A stretch of DNA of 64,000 nt from Phenylobacterium sp. J426. Lineage in GTDB: Bacteria; Pseudomonadota; Alphaproteobacteria; Caulobacterales; Caulobacteraceae. Of this stretch, positions 8,377 through 17,560 are shown piece by piece. The translations under genes were made by a program, and so were the position numbers. The stretch's first letter is position 1; each line of letters starts with the position of its first letter. Location of the stretch: positions 434,001-498,000 of the forward strand of contig NZ_JAJOMY010000001.1 in the NCBI RefSeq assembly GCF_024699945.1, given 5' to 3'. The notes beneath the pieces were generated by a model. The model was not told the DNA's origin, did no database searches, and worked only from the letters and a program-made list of their open reading frames with translations.

Positions 8377-8716
8377 GGCCGTCATCCTATGCAGGTGGAT
8401 GGCCGCTGAACCCTCATTCTGGAGTTCCGTTCCGCCGCACGGGCCGAGGAGCGAAATCTTTTGTCCGTAGAACTGAAAAACCGAGGGAGCAGCCTTCCGC
8501 GTGCGTATTGCCGCTCGTCTTTTCCGGGCTCAAGCGGGTGGGGGGTGAACTCATCATGGGAGCGCAGTGACGCTCACGCGAAGCCTCACAGCTAGCTTGC
8601 CGGAGATGGGAAACGCACGGGAGTTCGTCAGTGGGCGGCTCCGGGCTAAGCGTCATTAACATCCCGTGCCCGTGCGCTACGGCAGAAATGCACAGGGCCG
8701 GACCCGACGGCGCCAC
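8377..8716. other. Intergenic region without a recognised gene
   Basis: About 340 nt between the copper storage protein start and the end of the lipoprotein gene. A 100-codon reading frame on the minus strand here has no recognisable domain and atypical composition. I see no TGTAA/CGTC element or CueR dyad. A promoter for the storage protein must lie here, but none stands out. Confidence 0.5.
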
Positions 8717-9091
8717 CTACATGTGTCCGTCCATCTTCATCGGCGGATCCGCTTTCTTCATCGGGATGGAGCCGTCGTTCTTGGCGCCCATGCCGTCGGC
8801 ATGCGCCTTGGCGCCCATCTCCATTCCGCGCTCATGCGCATCGCGTTCCATCTCCATCCCTTCACGGTGCCCCTCGGCGCGAGCCTCTTCTAGGGTTTCA
8901 GACGAACTGGAATGATGCTCGCCGGCTTCGCCCGGGGCGTCGGGCGTCGTCGCCGGAGCCGTGGCGACGGGCGACGGGGCGCCGGGCGCCGGAGCCTCCG
9001 TCTTCTGCTCGCACCCGGCCAGGCCGATCGCCGCCAAGGCGACGGAGCCAGCCAAGGCCTTTAGCAGACGGGGCGGCAAGAGATGGGTCAT
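8717..9091 (-). CDS. Small His/Met-rich lipoprotein, copy 1
   Basis: A 124-residue protein with a lipoprotein signal (lipobox LAGC, Cys near residue 27), a Pro/Ala-rich linker, and a C-terminal half of repeated charged units such as EGHREGMEMERDAHERGMEMG ending KADPPMKMDGHM. No named domain. The same plan (lipobox, linker, GHKEGMQMERDAHAQGM, PPMKDHM end) is found at 34141-34515, so they are paralogues. The repeated M/H/E pattern suggests periplasmic metal buffering; this is inference from composition and context. Confidence 0.7.
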   Translation of the reverse strand: MTHLLPPRLLKALAGSVALAAIGLAGCEQKTEAPAPGAPSPVATAPATTPDAPGEAGEHHSSSSETLEEARAEGHREGMEMERDAHERGMEMGAKAHADGMGAKNDGSIPMKKADPPMKMDGHM

Positions 9092-9136
9092 GGGTCGCGT
9101 CCTGTCGGTGGGTCAACGAAGCGGCAGATAAAGTGA

Positions 9137-9176
9137 GGCCGACCGGCTGCAGCATGAAGGGCGCAGCCGGTCGGCC
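9137..9176 (-). terminator. Strong 14-bp hairpin between two small genes
   Basis: A perfect 14-bp stem (9137-9150 with 9163-9176) and a 12-nt loop. It sits 7 nt past the stop of the gene at 9183-9488 and upstream of the lipoprotein gene. On the minus strand the stem is followed by CACTTTATC, a partial T-rich tail. It should end transcription of the 9183-9488 gene. Confidence 0.65.
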
Positions 9177-9182
9177 GCTTTC

Positions 9183-9488
9183 CTACTTCTTGGCTTCAGC
9201 CATCTTTGCGGCGCACTTTCCGTGCATCTTATCCATCTCGGCCTTGCTGAGCGGCTTCATCTTCATGACCCCGGGAGTGCCTTTCATGGAGGCGTGGTCA
9301 TGCATGACGCGGCCGTCCATCTTCCGGCCCATGACGCTCTTGCACTCTTCGTGGGTTGGGTTGGCGGGATCCTTGACCGAAACGGTGGCGTCGGCCGCGG
9401 CCTTGTGATCCCCGTGTTCCGGCTGCGCGTAGCTCTGGCTGGCGGTGGCGAGGCCGAGGGCCGCGATGGCGACGAATAGGGTACGCAT
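9183..9488 (-). CDS. Small exported Met/Cys-rich protein
   Basis: A 101-residue protein with a cleavable signal (residues 1-21, ending SYAQ) and a mature part rich in Met, His, Lys and Cys, including HEECKSVMGRKMDG, MHDHASM and KAEMDKMHGKCAAKM. The last motif is matched by KADMDKMHKMC in the protein at 29199-29534, so the two share a family. No named domain is recognised. Start chosen at MRTLF with AAAGGA about 8 nt upstream; the longer reading frame has no signal peptide at its front. A periplasmic copper-binding role is inferred. Confidence 0.7.
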   Translation of the reverse strand: MRTLFVAIAALGLATASQSYAQPEHGDHKAAADATVSVKDPANPTHEECKSVMGRKMDGRVMHDHASMKGTPGVMKMKPLSKAEMDKMHGKCAAKMAEAKK

Positions 9489-9619
9489 GGGTGTGTCCTT
9501 TGCTGGTCGGCGGACAGCGGCTCGCCGTGCCCTCGATTGAAATATGCCAAACCCTAGCGTTCCCTCCAAACCCAACCTTGATATCGATCAAGCGCCGCTG
9601 CGGCGGGACGCCAGCGCCA

Positions 9620-9898
9620 TCAGTTCCGGAGCTTGCCGATCAGCTCGACCAGCTCGGCTGTCTTCTGTTCGCGCTCCGCCACGTCGCCGCTGGCCGCCAT
9701 CGCACCAGCGACGCAGTGTTCGAGGTGGTCTTTCACGAGTTCGCCCTCAACCCGACGCAGCGCCGCCCTCGCGGCGTGCAGTTGCGTCAGGATGTCGAGG
9801 CAGTAGCGATCCTGCTCCACCATGCGGGAGATGCCTCGCACCTGCCCTTCAACCCGGTTCAGCCGGTTGATCAGACGTGGCTTGTTCGTGCGTTCCAT
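9620..9898 (-). CDS. csoR: CsoR/RcnR-family metal-sensing repressor
   Basis: A 92-residue all-helical DUF156 protein: NRLNRVEGQVRGISRMVE is the family's DNA-binding helix region. YCLDIL supplies the first Cys, and DHLEHCV supplies a His and the second Cys. This Cys-His-Cys arrangement is the Cu(I) site of CsoR proteins. It is divergent from the P-type ATPase gene starting at 9991, with a G-tract palindrome in the 92-nt gap. When Cu(I) binds, the repressor should leave the operator and open both genes. Start placed at MERTNKPRL on family length; an upstream in-frame ATG lies in the operator. Confidence 0.85.
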   Translation of the reverse strand: MERTNKPRLINRLNRVEGQVRGISRMVEQDRYCLDILTQLHAARAALRRVEGELVKDHLEHCVAGAMAASGDVAEREQKTAELVELIGKLRN

Positions 9899-9950
9899 CA
9901 AAGCCTCCGCCGCTCGGTGCGGCAATATACAGAAAGCCGCGATTTGATCC

Positions 9951-9967
9951 ATGCCCCACTGGGGTAT
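9951..9967. promoter_or_regulatory. CsoR-type operator
   Basis: Near-perfect inverted repeat AT-GCCCC-ACT-GGGGT-AT between csoR and the ATPase gene. Alternating A/T flanks and G/C tracts are typical of CsoR/RcnR operators. It ends 23 nt before the ATPase ATG, positioned to block its transcription and probably that of csoR. Confidence 0.65.
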
Positions 9968-9990
9968 ATATACGCCGAACAGGAGGCCCC

Positions 9991-12345
9991 ATGAGCGGTC
10001 AAGGCCATACCCACCATCATCATGCTGACCCCAGGGACCGCCAGGCGGCTGACGTGGCGGTCACCGACCCGGTCTGCGGCATGGCGGTTGATCCGGCGAC
10101 CACGCCGCACCACGCGGAGCATGCGGGGCAGACCTTCCACTTCTGTTCGGCCGGGTGCCGCACCAAGTTCGTCGCCGATCCGGCGAAATACCTGACCAAG
10201 GATGAAGGCCCGTCCGCTGCGGCGCCGGCAGGGACGATCTACACCTGTCCGATGCACCCCCAGATCCGAAAGGAGGGTCCGGGCAACTGCCCCATCTGCG
10301 GCATGGCGCTCGAGCCGGAAACCGCGACCGCCGACAGCGGTCCGAACCCCGAGCTGATCGACATGACCCGCCGGTTCTGGGTGGGTCTCGTCCTCACCCT
10401 GCCCGTTCTCGCGCTCGAGATGGGCGCGCATGTTCTCGATCTGCACCGCTGGATTTCGCCCACGACGTCGAACTGGGTGCAGCTCGCCCTGGCGACCCCC
10501 GTCGTGCTGTGGGCCGGCTGGCCCTTCTTCGAACGGGGCTGGGCGTCCCTGCGGACGCGCAACCTCAACATGTTCACCCTCATCGCCATGGGGATCGGGG
10601 TGGCCTGGGCCTACAGCGTCGTGGCCACGCTGGCGCCCGCACATCTTCCCGTCGGCGTTCCGGCGCACCGATGGCAGCGTTGCAATCTACTTCGAAGCCG
10701 CGGCCGTGATCACGGTCCTGGTGCTGCTGGGTCAGGTGCTGGAACTGCGGGCCCGCGAGCAGACCTCGGGTGCGATCAAGGCGCTGCTGGACCTCGCGCC
10801 CAAGACCGCGCGACGGGTCCGGACGGATGGGACTGACGAAGAGGTCACGCTCGACCAGATCCTGGTGAGCGACCAGCTGCGGGTGCGGCCGGGCGAGAAA
10901 GTCCCCGTCGACGGCGAGGTCGTGGACGGCCGCGTCTCGATCGACGAGTCGATGGTCACCGGGGAATCGATGCCCGTGACCAAGGAAGCGGGCGACAAGG
11001 TCGTCGGCGGCTCGATCAACAAGACCGGCTCCTTCGTGATGCGGGCCGAGAAGGTCGGGGCCGACACCCTGCTGTCGCAGATCGTCCACATGGTCGCCCA
11101 GGCCCAGCGCTCTCGGGCGCCGATCCAGCGCATGGCCGACCAAGTCTCGGGCTGGTTCGTCCCAGTGGTGATCGTGATCGCTGTCCTGGCATTCGCCGGC
11201 TGGGGGGTCTTTGGTCCCGAGCCGAGGTTTGCCTTCGGCCTCATCGCGGCGGTCTCGGTGCTGATCATCGCCTGCCCGTGCGCACTTGGACTGGCGACGC
11301 CGATCTCGATCATGGTGGGGGGTCGGTCGCGGGCGCCGGGGCCGGCGTGCTCATCAAAAACGCCGAAGCCCTAGAGCGGTTCGAAAAGATAGACACGTTG
11401 GTGATCGATAAGACCGGAACTCTCACCGAGGGGCGGCCAGCGGTCACCGCCATCGTGCCCGCCGCGGGTTGGGACGAAGCCGAAGTGCTTCGCCTGGCCG
11501 CCAGCCTCGAGCGTGGCAGTGAGCATCCCCTCGCGGACGCCATCCTCCGCGCCGCAAGCGATCGCAAGCTAAGCCTTTCAGAGCCGTCCGACTTTGACTC
11601 GCCCGTCGGTAAGGGCGTTCTGGGCTCGATCGACGGGCGGCGTCTGGTGCTCGGATCCGGCAAGTTTCTGAAGGAACAGGGGGTCATCACCGGCGAACTC
11701 GATAGTCAGGCAGAGTCGCTCCGCACTGACGGCGCTACGGCAATCTTCATGGCGGTGGACGGACAGGCTGCAGCGGTGTTCGCCATCGCAGACCCCATCA
11801 AGGCCACCACGCCTGAAGCCGTTCGCCTCCTGAAGGCCGAAGGCGTGCGGCTCGTCATGATGACCGGCGACAACCGCACCACGGCGCTCGCCGTGGCCCG
11901 CAAGCTCGGCATCGACGAAGTCGAGGCCGAGGTTCTACCGCAGGACAAGGCGGCCGTGGTCGAGAAGTTCCGCGCCGAGGGCCGCAAGGTGGCGATGGCG
12001 GGAGATGGCGTGAACGATGCGCCGGCGCTGGCGGCGGCCGAAGTTGGGATCGCCATGGGCGCGGGGTCCGACGTGGCCATTGAGAGCGCGGGCGTGACCC
12101 TCCTGAAGGGCGATCTGCAGGGGATCGTCAAGGCGCGGCGGCTGTCCCGCGCCGTGATGCGGAATATCCGCCAGAACCTCTTCTTCGCCTTCGTCTATAA
12201 TGCGGCGGGCGTGCCGGTAGCGGCCGGCGTCCTCTACCCGGTGTTTGGCTGGCTGCTCTCGCCGGCGATCGCGGCGGCGGCCATGGCGCTGTCCAGCGTC
12301 AGCGTGGTGACCAACGCCTTGCGGCTACGAAGCGTGAAGCTCTAG
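9991..12345 (+). pseudogene. copA: Cu(I)-exporting P1B-type ATPase (frameshifted as sequenced)
   Basis: A His-rich start (HTHHHHADP) is followed by a YHS domain (DPVCGMAV, residues 27-75), a heavy-metal-binding segment with YTCPMHP and CPICGM (about residues 85-110), eight membrane segments, actuator TGES, the transport motif CPC ([13 protein letters not shown], at 11265-11300), DKTGTLT, SEHP and TGDN. Three indels split it: near 10640 (frame 1 to 2), and two single-base gains at 11313-11335 (a G6 run and a GGG). Correcting them gives a normal protein of about 780 residues. SD AGGAGG precedes the ATG; CsoR operator upstream. It exports Cu(I) from the cytosol. The two other P-type ATPases in the window are intact. 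Confidence 0.88.
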
Positions 12346-12605
12346 CGCGGACGGGTCCCGTCCGCCGGCGGCGCCGGGTGCAAATCGGGTTCGTCCGGCG
12401 ACATGATGTCGGTTTGCGACGGGTCCTTCCCGAAGGCGGACTGGTCGTGGGGTTCCCCCATTTCGTCCGCCGCGGCGGCAGGCGCGACCTCGCCAGACCG
12501 CGGGCCGCCGGGCTCTGCGGAGCAGCTCGTCAGGATGAGGAGCACGGCGGCGGCGAGCCCTTTCGTCGATGTGAGATGAGCCTGCGCGCTGGCCAGCCAT
12601 CGCAT
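12342..12605 (-). CDS. Small putative lipoprotein
   Basis: An 87-residue protein with a lipoprotein signal (hydrophobic [12 protein letters not shown], Cys at about residue 29) and a Pro/Ala/Asp-rich mature part without Cys or His clusters. It converges on the ATPase gene, overlapping its stop codon by 4 nt. No family is recognised. The lipobox and codon pattern support a real gene, but its function is unknown. Confidence 0.55.
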   Translation of the reverse strand: MRWLASAQAHLTSTKGLAAAVLLILTSCSAEPGGPRSGEVAPAAAADEMGEPHDQSAFGKDPSQTDIMSPDEPDLHPAPPADGTRPR

Positions 12606-12618
12606 ACGTGAGCCCTCG

Positions 12619-13188
12619 CTACGCCGACTGTCGTTCGGTCGACGCGAAATGCTGGACGGCGTCGATCACCATCCGACGCACGCACCAGCGCGCGTAAAGC
12701 CCCGCAAGGGCTGGAAGCCACCTCGCCCACCCCCGGCTCGGCAGGGCGTAGTCGATCCAGACGGACAGGCGCGAACCGGCCCCCTCTTCGGTGATGGCGA
12801 AGCCCATCTCGTATCCGCCGATGACCAGGAGCCTCGGCTCCCCCGTTGTGCGCCAGACCTTACGGTGCGGCGGGTCGCGGACCGTGACCACCTCGTCGAC
12901 AAAGAGCGACAAGCCAAACGCCGCGCCGCCCATGCGGATGTGCGAGCCCACCGCCTGGCCACGCCCCGCGTCGAACTCGTAGGTCATACGACCGCCGCCC
13001 ATCATCACGGACGGTCGGCCCATGTGCTCGGCCAACCGGGTCTGGTCGTCCAGGCGGTCGAACACGGCCCGCGGCCGCGCGGGCGTCCGAGCGGTCGCCT
13101 CGCGGCGATGGCGGAACGCACCGACCTGGGGCCGGGCGCCGCCACCGGCCCCGGTCAGCGATGGTCCAACGGACTTGGCTCTCGGCAT
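12619..13188 (-). CDS. SRPBCC-fold protein
   Basis: A 189-residue protein with a polyketide-cyclase/SRPBCC-like domain (about residues 40-180): VFDRLDDQTRLAEHM, then beta strands GSHIRMGGAAFGLSLFVDE and KVWRTTGEPRLLVIGGYEMGF. These domains bind hydrophobic ligands in a helix-grip pocket; the ligand here is unknown. The ATG at 13188 has GGAGG 6 nt upstream, so it is preferred to the in-frame start at 13200. The N-terminal 35 residues are basic and outside the domain. It is the last gene of a minus-strand run that begins with the ATP-grasp gene. Confidence 0.7.
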   Translation of the reverse strand: MPRAKSVGPSLTGAGGGARPQVGAFRHRREATARTPARPRAVFDRLDDQTRLAEHMGRPSVMMGGGRMTYEFDAGRGQAVGSHIRMGGAAFGLSLFVDEVVTVRDPPHRKVWRTTGEPRLLVIGGYEMGFAITEEGAGSRLSVWIDYALPSRGWARWLPALAGLYARWCVRRMVIDAVQHFASTERQSA

Positions 13189-13254
13189 GGCGACCTCCAA
13201 TCGATCGTAGCGTGACGCCGGCCGGAGAGGCGCAGGCGCGACCGCGCCAGTGCG

Positions 13255-13707
13255 CTAGCGGCGCGGGGCTTTGTCCTTCGTTTCCTCCGCCGCCGGGGTC
13301 TTGGCGGCGAACGGCTCCGGCGCCATCAAGAGAATAAAGGTCAGTCCAGCGCCCAGCGCCATGAGCAGCCACTCCCCGAGGCCGGCGGCGAAGCCCGCGA
13401 GCGCGGATACCCAGACCGCTGCGGCGGTCGTCACGCCGTGGATCGAGCGGCCGCAGGCCGGGTGCATGATCACGCCGGCGCCGACGAATCCGACCCCCAT
13501 CAGCACCCCTTGGAGCACGGTGCTGATGACCCGCGCGTCGTCGCTGTGGAGCCGCATGGCGATGATGCCGGCCATGGCGCCGGCTGTGGCGATCAACGCG
13601 AAAGTGCGCGCGCCGACGAAGCGGATCCGTCGGGACCGCTCGAGCCCGATCAGAAAGCCCACGGCCGCGGCGGCGACGACCCGAAGGACCAGGTCGAGAT
13701 CAGACAT
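13255..13707 (-). CDS. MgtC/SapB family inner-membrane protein
   Basis: A 150-residue protein with four membrane segments and the MgtC signature: GFLIGLERSRR near residues 17-27, RTFALIATAGAM, and GVGFVGAGVIMH...GVTTAAAVWVSALAG. MgtC proteins affect ATP synthase and Mg/phosphate physiology in other bacteria. The C-terminal cytosolic ACT-like domain of longer MgtC is absent, as in SapB-type members. Its start overlaps the end of the prs gene by 8 nt, implying cotranscription. Confidence 0.85.
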   Translation of the reverse strand: MSDLDLVLRVVAAAAVGFLIGLERSRRIRFVGARTFALIATAGAMAGIIAMRLHSDDARVISTVLQGVLMGVGFVGAGVIMHPACGRSIHGVTTAAAVWVSALAGFAAGLGEWLLMALGAGLTFILLMAPEPFAAKTPAAEETKDKAPRR

Positions 13708-14587
13708 CAGCGACTTCCTCGCGCAGGACGGTCGCGATGAGCGGGGCCACGGAGATGGCGTTCGTGGCGTGCGGCACTGCGTCGGTGGAGACGACGCGCG
13801 CCGAAGCGCCGGCGACCTCGGTCAGGGCGTCGCCCCCGAAGATCGCGTGCACGATGGCGCAGATCGGGGGCGGGAACCCCCGCAAGCCGAGCTCGCGGGC
13901 CGCCGCCGTCAAGGTACGGCCGGACGACGCAATGTCGTCGATCAGCACCGGCTGACGGCCGGCGAATGCGGTGAGGTCGGGAAAGGTGATCCTGACGTCG
14001 CGATCGCCGAACCGCTCTTTGCGCAACACGACCACCGGGGCGTCAGCGGCCGCGGCCACGTCCGAAGCCCATTGCTCACTCTCGCTGTCCGGTCCGATCA
14101 CCAGCGCATTTGGGGCTTCGGAACGGATCCAGGCGCCGAGCAGGTCGGCCGAATGCAGGGTCACACAGGGGATGGTGTAGAGGTCGCTGAGGGCCTTGAA
14201 GCGATGTAGATGGGGATCGACGGTGATCAGCCGGTCGAAGGCGCCCGAAAGCAGTCGCGCGAACGCGCGTGACGTCACCGCCTCCCCCGCCTTGAACGCC
14301 TTGTCCTGGCGCATATAGCCGAGGTACGGCGCGACCAGCGTCACCCGTTTGGCGCCCTGCTCACGCGCGGCCGCAGCGACGAACAGGAGCGTCAGGATGA
14401 CGCTGTCGATGCGCACGAGGCTGCAGACGATGTCGACCTGGCGGCCGGCCGGGTCGTCCAAGATGCGAACGTAGTGCTCGCCATCGGGGAACTGGCGCGT
14501 CTCGAGCCGCCCGAGCTCGGCGCCGGCGGCCTCAGCGAGCTTGGCGGCGAAGGCTTCATGGCCCGGCAGAGCCAGCATGAGACGCAT
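13700..14587 (-). CDS. prs: Ribose-phosphate diphosphokinase (PRPP synthetase)
   Basis: A 295-residue PRPP synthetase: R5P + ATP gives PRPP + AMP. Visible are APYLGYMRQDKAFKAGE, the TVDPHLHR metal-binding loop (about residues 124-131), GPDSESEQW, and the PRPP-binding loop VLIDDIASSGRTL (about residues 214-226), where most bacterial enzymes have a DDIIDTGGT-type loop. It is about 20 residues shorter than the usual bacterial enzyme and resembles the short archaeal class. Its start lies one nucleotide past the stop of the AMP-phosphorylase-like gene (TGACATG), so the two are coupled. This is likely a second, specialised prs beside a housekeeping one. Confidence 0.88.
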   Translation of the reverse strand: MRLMLALPGHEAFAAKLAEAAGAELGRLETRQFPDGEHYVRILDDPAGRQVDIVCSLVRIDSVILTLLFVAAAAREQGAKRVTLVAPYLGYMRQDKAFKAGEAVTSRAFARLLSGAFDRLITVDPHLHRFKALSDLYTIPCVTLHSADLLGAWIRSEAPNALVIGPDSESEQWASDVAAAADAPVVVLRKERFGDRDVRITFPDLTAFAGRQPVLIDDIASSGRTLTAAARELGLRGFPPPICAIVHAIFGGDALTEVAGASARVVSTDAVPHATNAISVAPLIATVLREEVADV

Positions 14588-14588
14588 G

Positions 14589-16112
14589 TCAGGCCTCCAG
14601 TTGCACGATGTCGGGGTTCGCCGCGGCGAATTCGAGCGCGTAGGCCAGCTCGCCTTCGGCCTCGGCGTGCACGGTCATGAGCATTTGTCCCTGGGCGACG
14701 TCGTCGCCCAGCCGCGCGTGCATCATGACGCCTGCCGACTTGGCGTCCGGGGCGCCCGCGAGCTTGGCCAGCCTGGCCAGCGTCCGGTTGTTGATGCTTG
14801 TCACCCGCCCTGCGCGGGATGCCAAAACCGGGTGCGTCAAGGCGGCCTTCGGCGGCTGCCGCAGCCCGCCTTGAGCCTCGCAAATGGCCTGAAACTTCGC
14901 CCACGCCCGTCCGTCTGCAAGAGTGGTCTCGGCCAGCGCCAACCCTTTTCCGGCGGCGGTTCGGCCGGCGAGTTCGAGCGCGGCGCCGGCCAGCATGCAG
15001 GCGCGCCGCCGCAGGTCCTGCGGAGCCTGGGGATCGTTCTTCAGCACGGCCAGAACGTCGTGCGCTTCCAGCGCAGGACCGATCCCGCGCCCGACCGGCT
15101 GCACGCCGTCGGTCATGACACACCGCAGCTCCACGCCGAACACGCGCCCGACCTCGGTCAGCTCCGCGGCGAGTTCGGCCGCCGCGTCGTCGGTCCTGAC
15201 CTTGGCCGTCGCGCCCACCGGTATATCGATCACGATGTGGGTCGATCCGGCGGCGATCTTCTTCGACAGCACCGAGGCGATCAGTTGGCCTCGCGTGTCG
15301 ATGTCCAGCACCCGCTCCACCCGGATCAGGATGTCGTCGGCGGGGCTGAGGCTGACCGACCCGCCCCACACCAGGCAGGCGCCCTCGCGGTCCACCACGC
15401 GCCGCATGGCCGCGACGTCCAGGTCGACGGGGGCGAGCGTCTCCATGGTGTCAGCCGTTCCGGCGGGACTGGTGATCGCGCGCGACGATGTCTTCGGCAT
15501 CAGCAGACCGTGCGACGCGACGATGGCCACGACGATCGGGGTGGTGCGATTGCCGGGAAGCCCGCCGACCGAGTGCTTGTCGATGACAATCGGCGATGGC
15601 CAGGTCAGCCGCTCGCCGACCTCGATCATCGCGCGCGTGAGGCCGACCGTCTCCTCAAGGTCCAGAGGGAGCGCCGAGCAGGCGGTGAGGAAAGCGGAAA
15701 GGTGAACGTCCGTGTAGCGTGCGGCGGCGACGTCCCGGACGATCGACTGGAGCGCCGCCGGATCGAGCCGCTGTCCGTAGATCCGACGCCGGACCGCCGA
15801 GAGGGAGCCGAGGGGCGGCGGATGGCGCACGGTGAGCTCCGCCCCCTCGGCGATGCCCAGCCGCGCCCAGGCGGCTTCCGACAGGCCCGCTTCCCCATGG
15901 CCAAGAAGGCCGCCGGACACCTGGTAGAGAAGCGCGAGCACCTCGCGCCCATTCGCCATTAGCAACACCTGCGAGCGCGGGCCGAGACCCTCGGAGCGGC
16001 AGACGTGGCAGTCCGAACGCATGAGAACGACGGCGTCGTCCTGGGTGAACAGTCCCAGCCGCCGAGCCTTCAGGGTCGGTGTGGGAGAACGGGGTTGCGC
16101 CTCCACAGTCAC
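14589..16112 (-). CDS. AMP phosphorylase / thymidine phosphorylase-family enzyme
   Basis: A 507-residue nucleoside/nucleotide phosphorylase. The N-terminal domain (residues 1-95) has a DCHVC Cys pair and HGEAGLSEAAWARLGI, which resembles the extra domain of archaeal AMP phosphorylases. The central domain carries DKHSVGGLPGNRTTPIV and PKTSSRAITSPAGTADTME, the phosphate- and nucleotide-binding motifs of that group. Expected reaction: AMP (or CMP/UMP) + Pi to ribose-1,5-bisphosphate + base, though thymidine phosphorylase activity cannot be ruled out. The GTG start overlaps the hydrolase stop (GTGA). Pairing with prs links AMP and PRPP turnover. No R15P isomerase or RuBisCO is in the window. Confidence 0.82.
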   Translation of the reverse strand: MTVEAQPRSPTPTLKARRLGLFTQDDAVVLMRSDCHVCRSEGLGPRSQVLLMANGREVLALLYQVSGGLLGHGEAGLSEAAWARLGIAEGAELTVRHPPPLGSLSAVRRRIYGQRLDPAALQSIVRDVAAARYTDVHLSAFLTACSALPLDLEETVGLTRAMIEVGERLTWPSPIVIDKHSVGGLPGNRTTPIVVAIVASHGLLMPKTSSRAITSPAGTADTMETLAPVDLDVAAMRRVVDREGACLVWGGSVSLSPADDILIRVERVLDIDTRGQLIASVLSKKIAAGSTHIVIDIPVGATAKVRTDDAAAELAAELTEVGRVFGVELRCVMTDGVQPVGRGIGPALEAHDVLAVLKNDPQAPQDLRRRACMLAGAALELAGRTAAGKGLALAETTLADGRAWAKFQAICEAQGGLRQPPKAALTHPVLASRAGRVTSINNRTLARLAKLAGAPDAKSAGVMMHARLGDDVAQGQMLMTVHAEAEGELAYALEFAAANPDIVQLEA

Positions 16113-17475
16113 GACAGGCCGTAGGCTTCGTCCTGAGCGGAGATCGTGCAATCCCACCCCAGGTCCGCCTCGATGCGCGCCTTCAGTCCGACTGGGCCGT
16201 CATCCTCCCCGTGGACGATGAACGTCCGGGCCGGCGGGCGCTTGAAGCCGGCCAGCCACCGCATGATCTCGTCCACGTCCGCGTGGGCCGAGAGCATCGG
16301 GAGGTTCGCCACCTCGGCTCGAATGGGGATCCACTGCCCGTGGACCTTCACTTCGCGGGCCCCCCGAGTAGCGCCTGCCCGCGGGTTCCGGCCGCTTGAT
16401 AGCCTGAGAAGAGCACGGTGTTGCGGGCGTCCGGGCCGTACGCCTTCAGATGGTGCAGCACGCGCCCGCCGGTCGCCATGCCGCTGGCCGATATGATCAC
16501 CTTGGGCATGCTGTTGTGGCTTAGAGCCTTCGACTCCTCGACGTCGCGCGTATAGGTCGCGACCTCGCAAGATGCCCGGCAGACATCCTCGCTCAGCTTG
16601 TGATCGGCCCCATGGCGACACAGAAGATCGGTCGCATCAGTCGCCATGGGACTGTCGAGATAGATGGGCGTCAACGGCAGCGCCCCATCCTGCTTGAGTT
16701 TCGATAGCAGGTAGAGCAGCTCCTGGGCGCGCCCGACGGCGAACGCCGGAATCACGACAGTGCCGCCCCGCGCGGTCGTGCGCTCGATCACCTGCAGCAG
16801 CGCTTGCGCTGGCGCCACCGGATCGTGGCGACGGTCTCCATAGGTGGACTCCACGATCAGGTAGTCGGCGTGCGGCACGGGCTCGGGATCGGGCGTGATC
16901 GGATCGTCGTAGCGGCCGAGGTCCCCCGAGAAGACGACGGTCTTCCCGCCCCATCGAATCTCGACGGTTGCGGCGCCCAGGATGTGGCCCGCGTAGCGGA
17001 ACGTGGCCGTGGCGCCATGTCCAAGGTCCACCGGTTTGCCGAAGGCGACGGGCCGGAGCTGGCCAATGGCGCGTTCGGCGTCATGCTTGCCGTACAGCGG
17101 GAGCGCGGGCTTGTGCTTGGAAAAGCCATGCCGGTTCGCGAACTCGGCGTCGCTTTCCTGGATCTTGGCGCTGTCCAGCAGCAGGAGTTCCGCCAGATCG
17201 GCCGTTGCCGCCGAGCAGTAGATTGGGCCTCGGAAGCCCTCTCGCACCAGCCGTGGCAGGTAGCCGGAGTGATCGAGGTGCGCATGGGTCAACACCACGG
17301 CGTCGATGGAGGCCGCCTCGCGGAACAGCGGCTCCCAGTTCTTGAGGCGCAGGGCCTTCAGACCCTGGAACAGCCCGCAGTCCACGAGCAGGCTTCGCCC
17401 CCCAAGCTCAAGCAGGTGCTTCGAGCCCGTCACCGTTCCCGCGCCGCCTAGCGACGTCAGCGTCAATTTGGCCAT
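16109..17475 (-). CDS. Beta-CASP metallo-beta-lactamase hydrolase (RNA-type), 3' frameshift
   Basis: A protein of about 455 residues: metal-binding THAHLDHSGYLPR (about residues 56-68), the downstream ligand region GHILGAATVEI, FSGDLGR, the beta-CASP ESTYGDR, and a C-terminal RNA-specificity (RMMBL) segment with SGYQAAGTRG and LPMLSAHADVDE. Such enzymes cleave RNA, although single-gene clusters with unknown substrates are common. The frame breaks at a C6 run (16359-16364); a seventh C would join ALLGG to AREVKVHG. As sequenced the first frame runs to 16348. ATG 17475 has GGAGG 5 nt upstream. It is the gene before the AMP-phosphorylase-like enzyme, coupled by overlap. Confidence 0.83.
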
Positions 17476-17560
17476 GCGCCCTCCGCTCCCTGCTACAGAA
17501 TACGCGCCCCGCCGGCTGCGCCCTTGCCCCAGATCAAAGCTGCGCCCGCTCTCCGCCCGT

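Noticed and set aside
8414-8716. 100-codon minus-strand frame
   Set aside because: No domain or SD and atypical composition; treated as non-coding.
13255-13707. MgtC as a magnesium transporter
   Set aside because: MgtC/SapB proteins are not established transporters; only the family is called.
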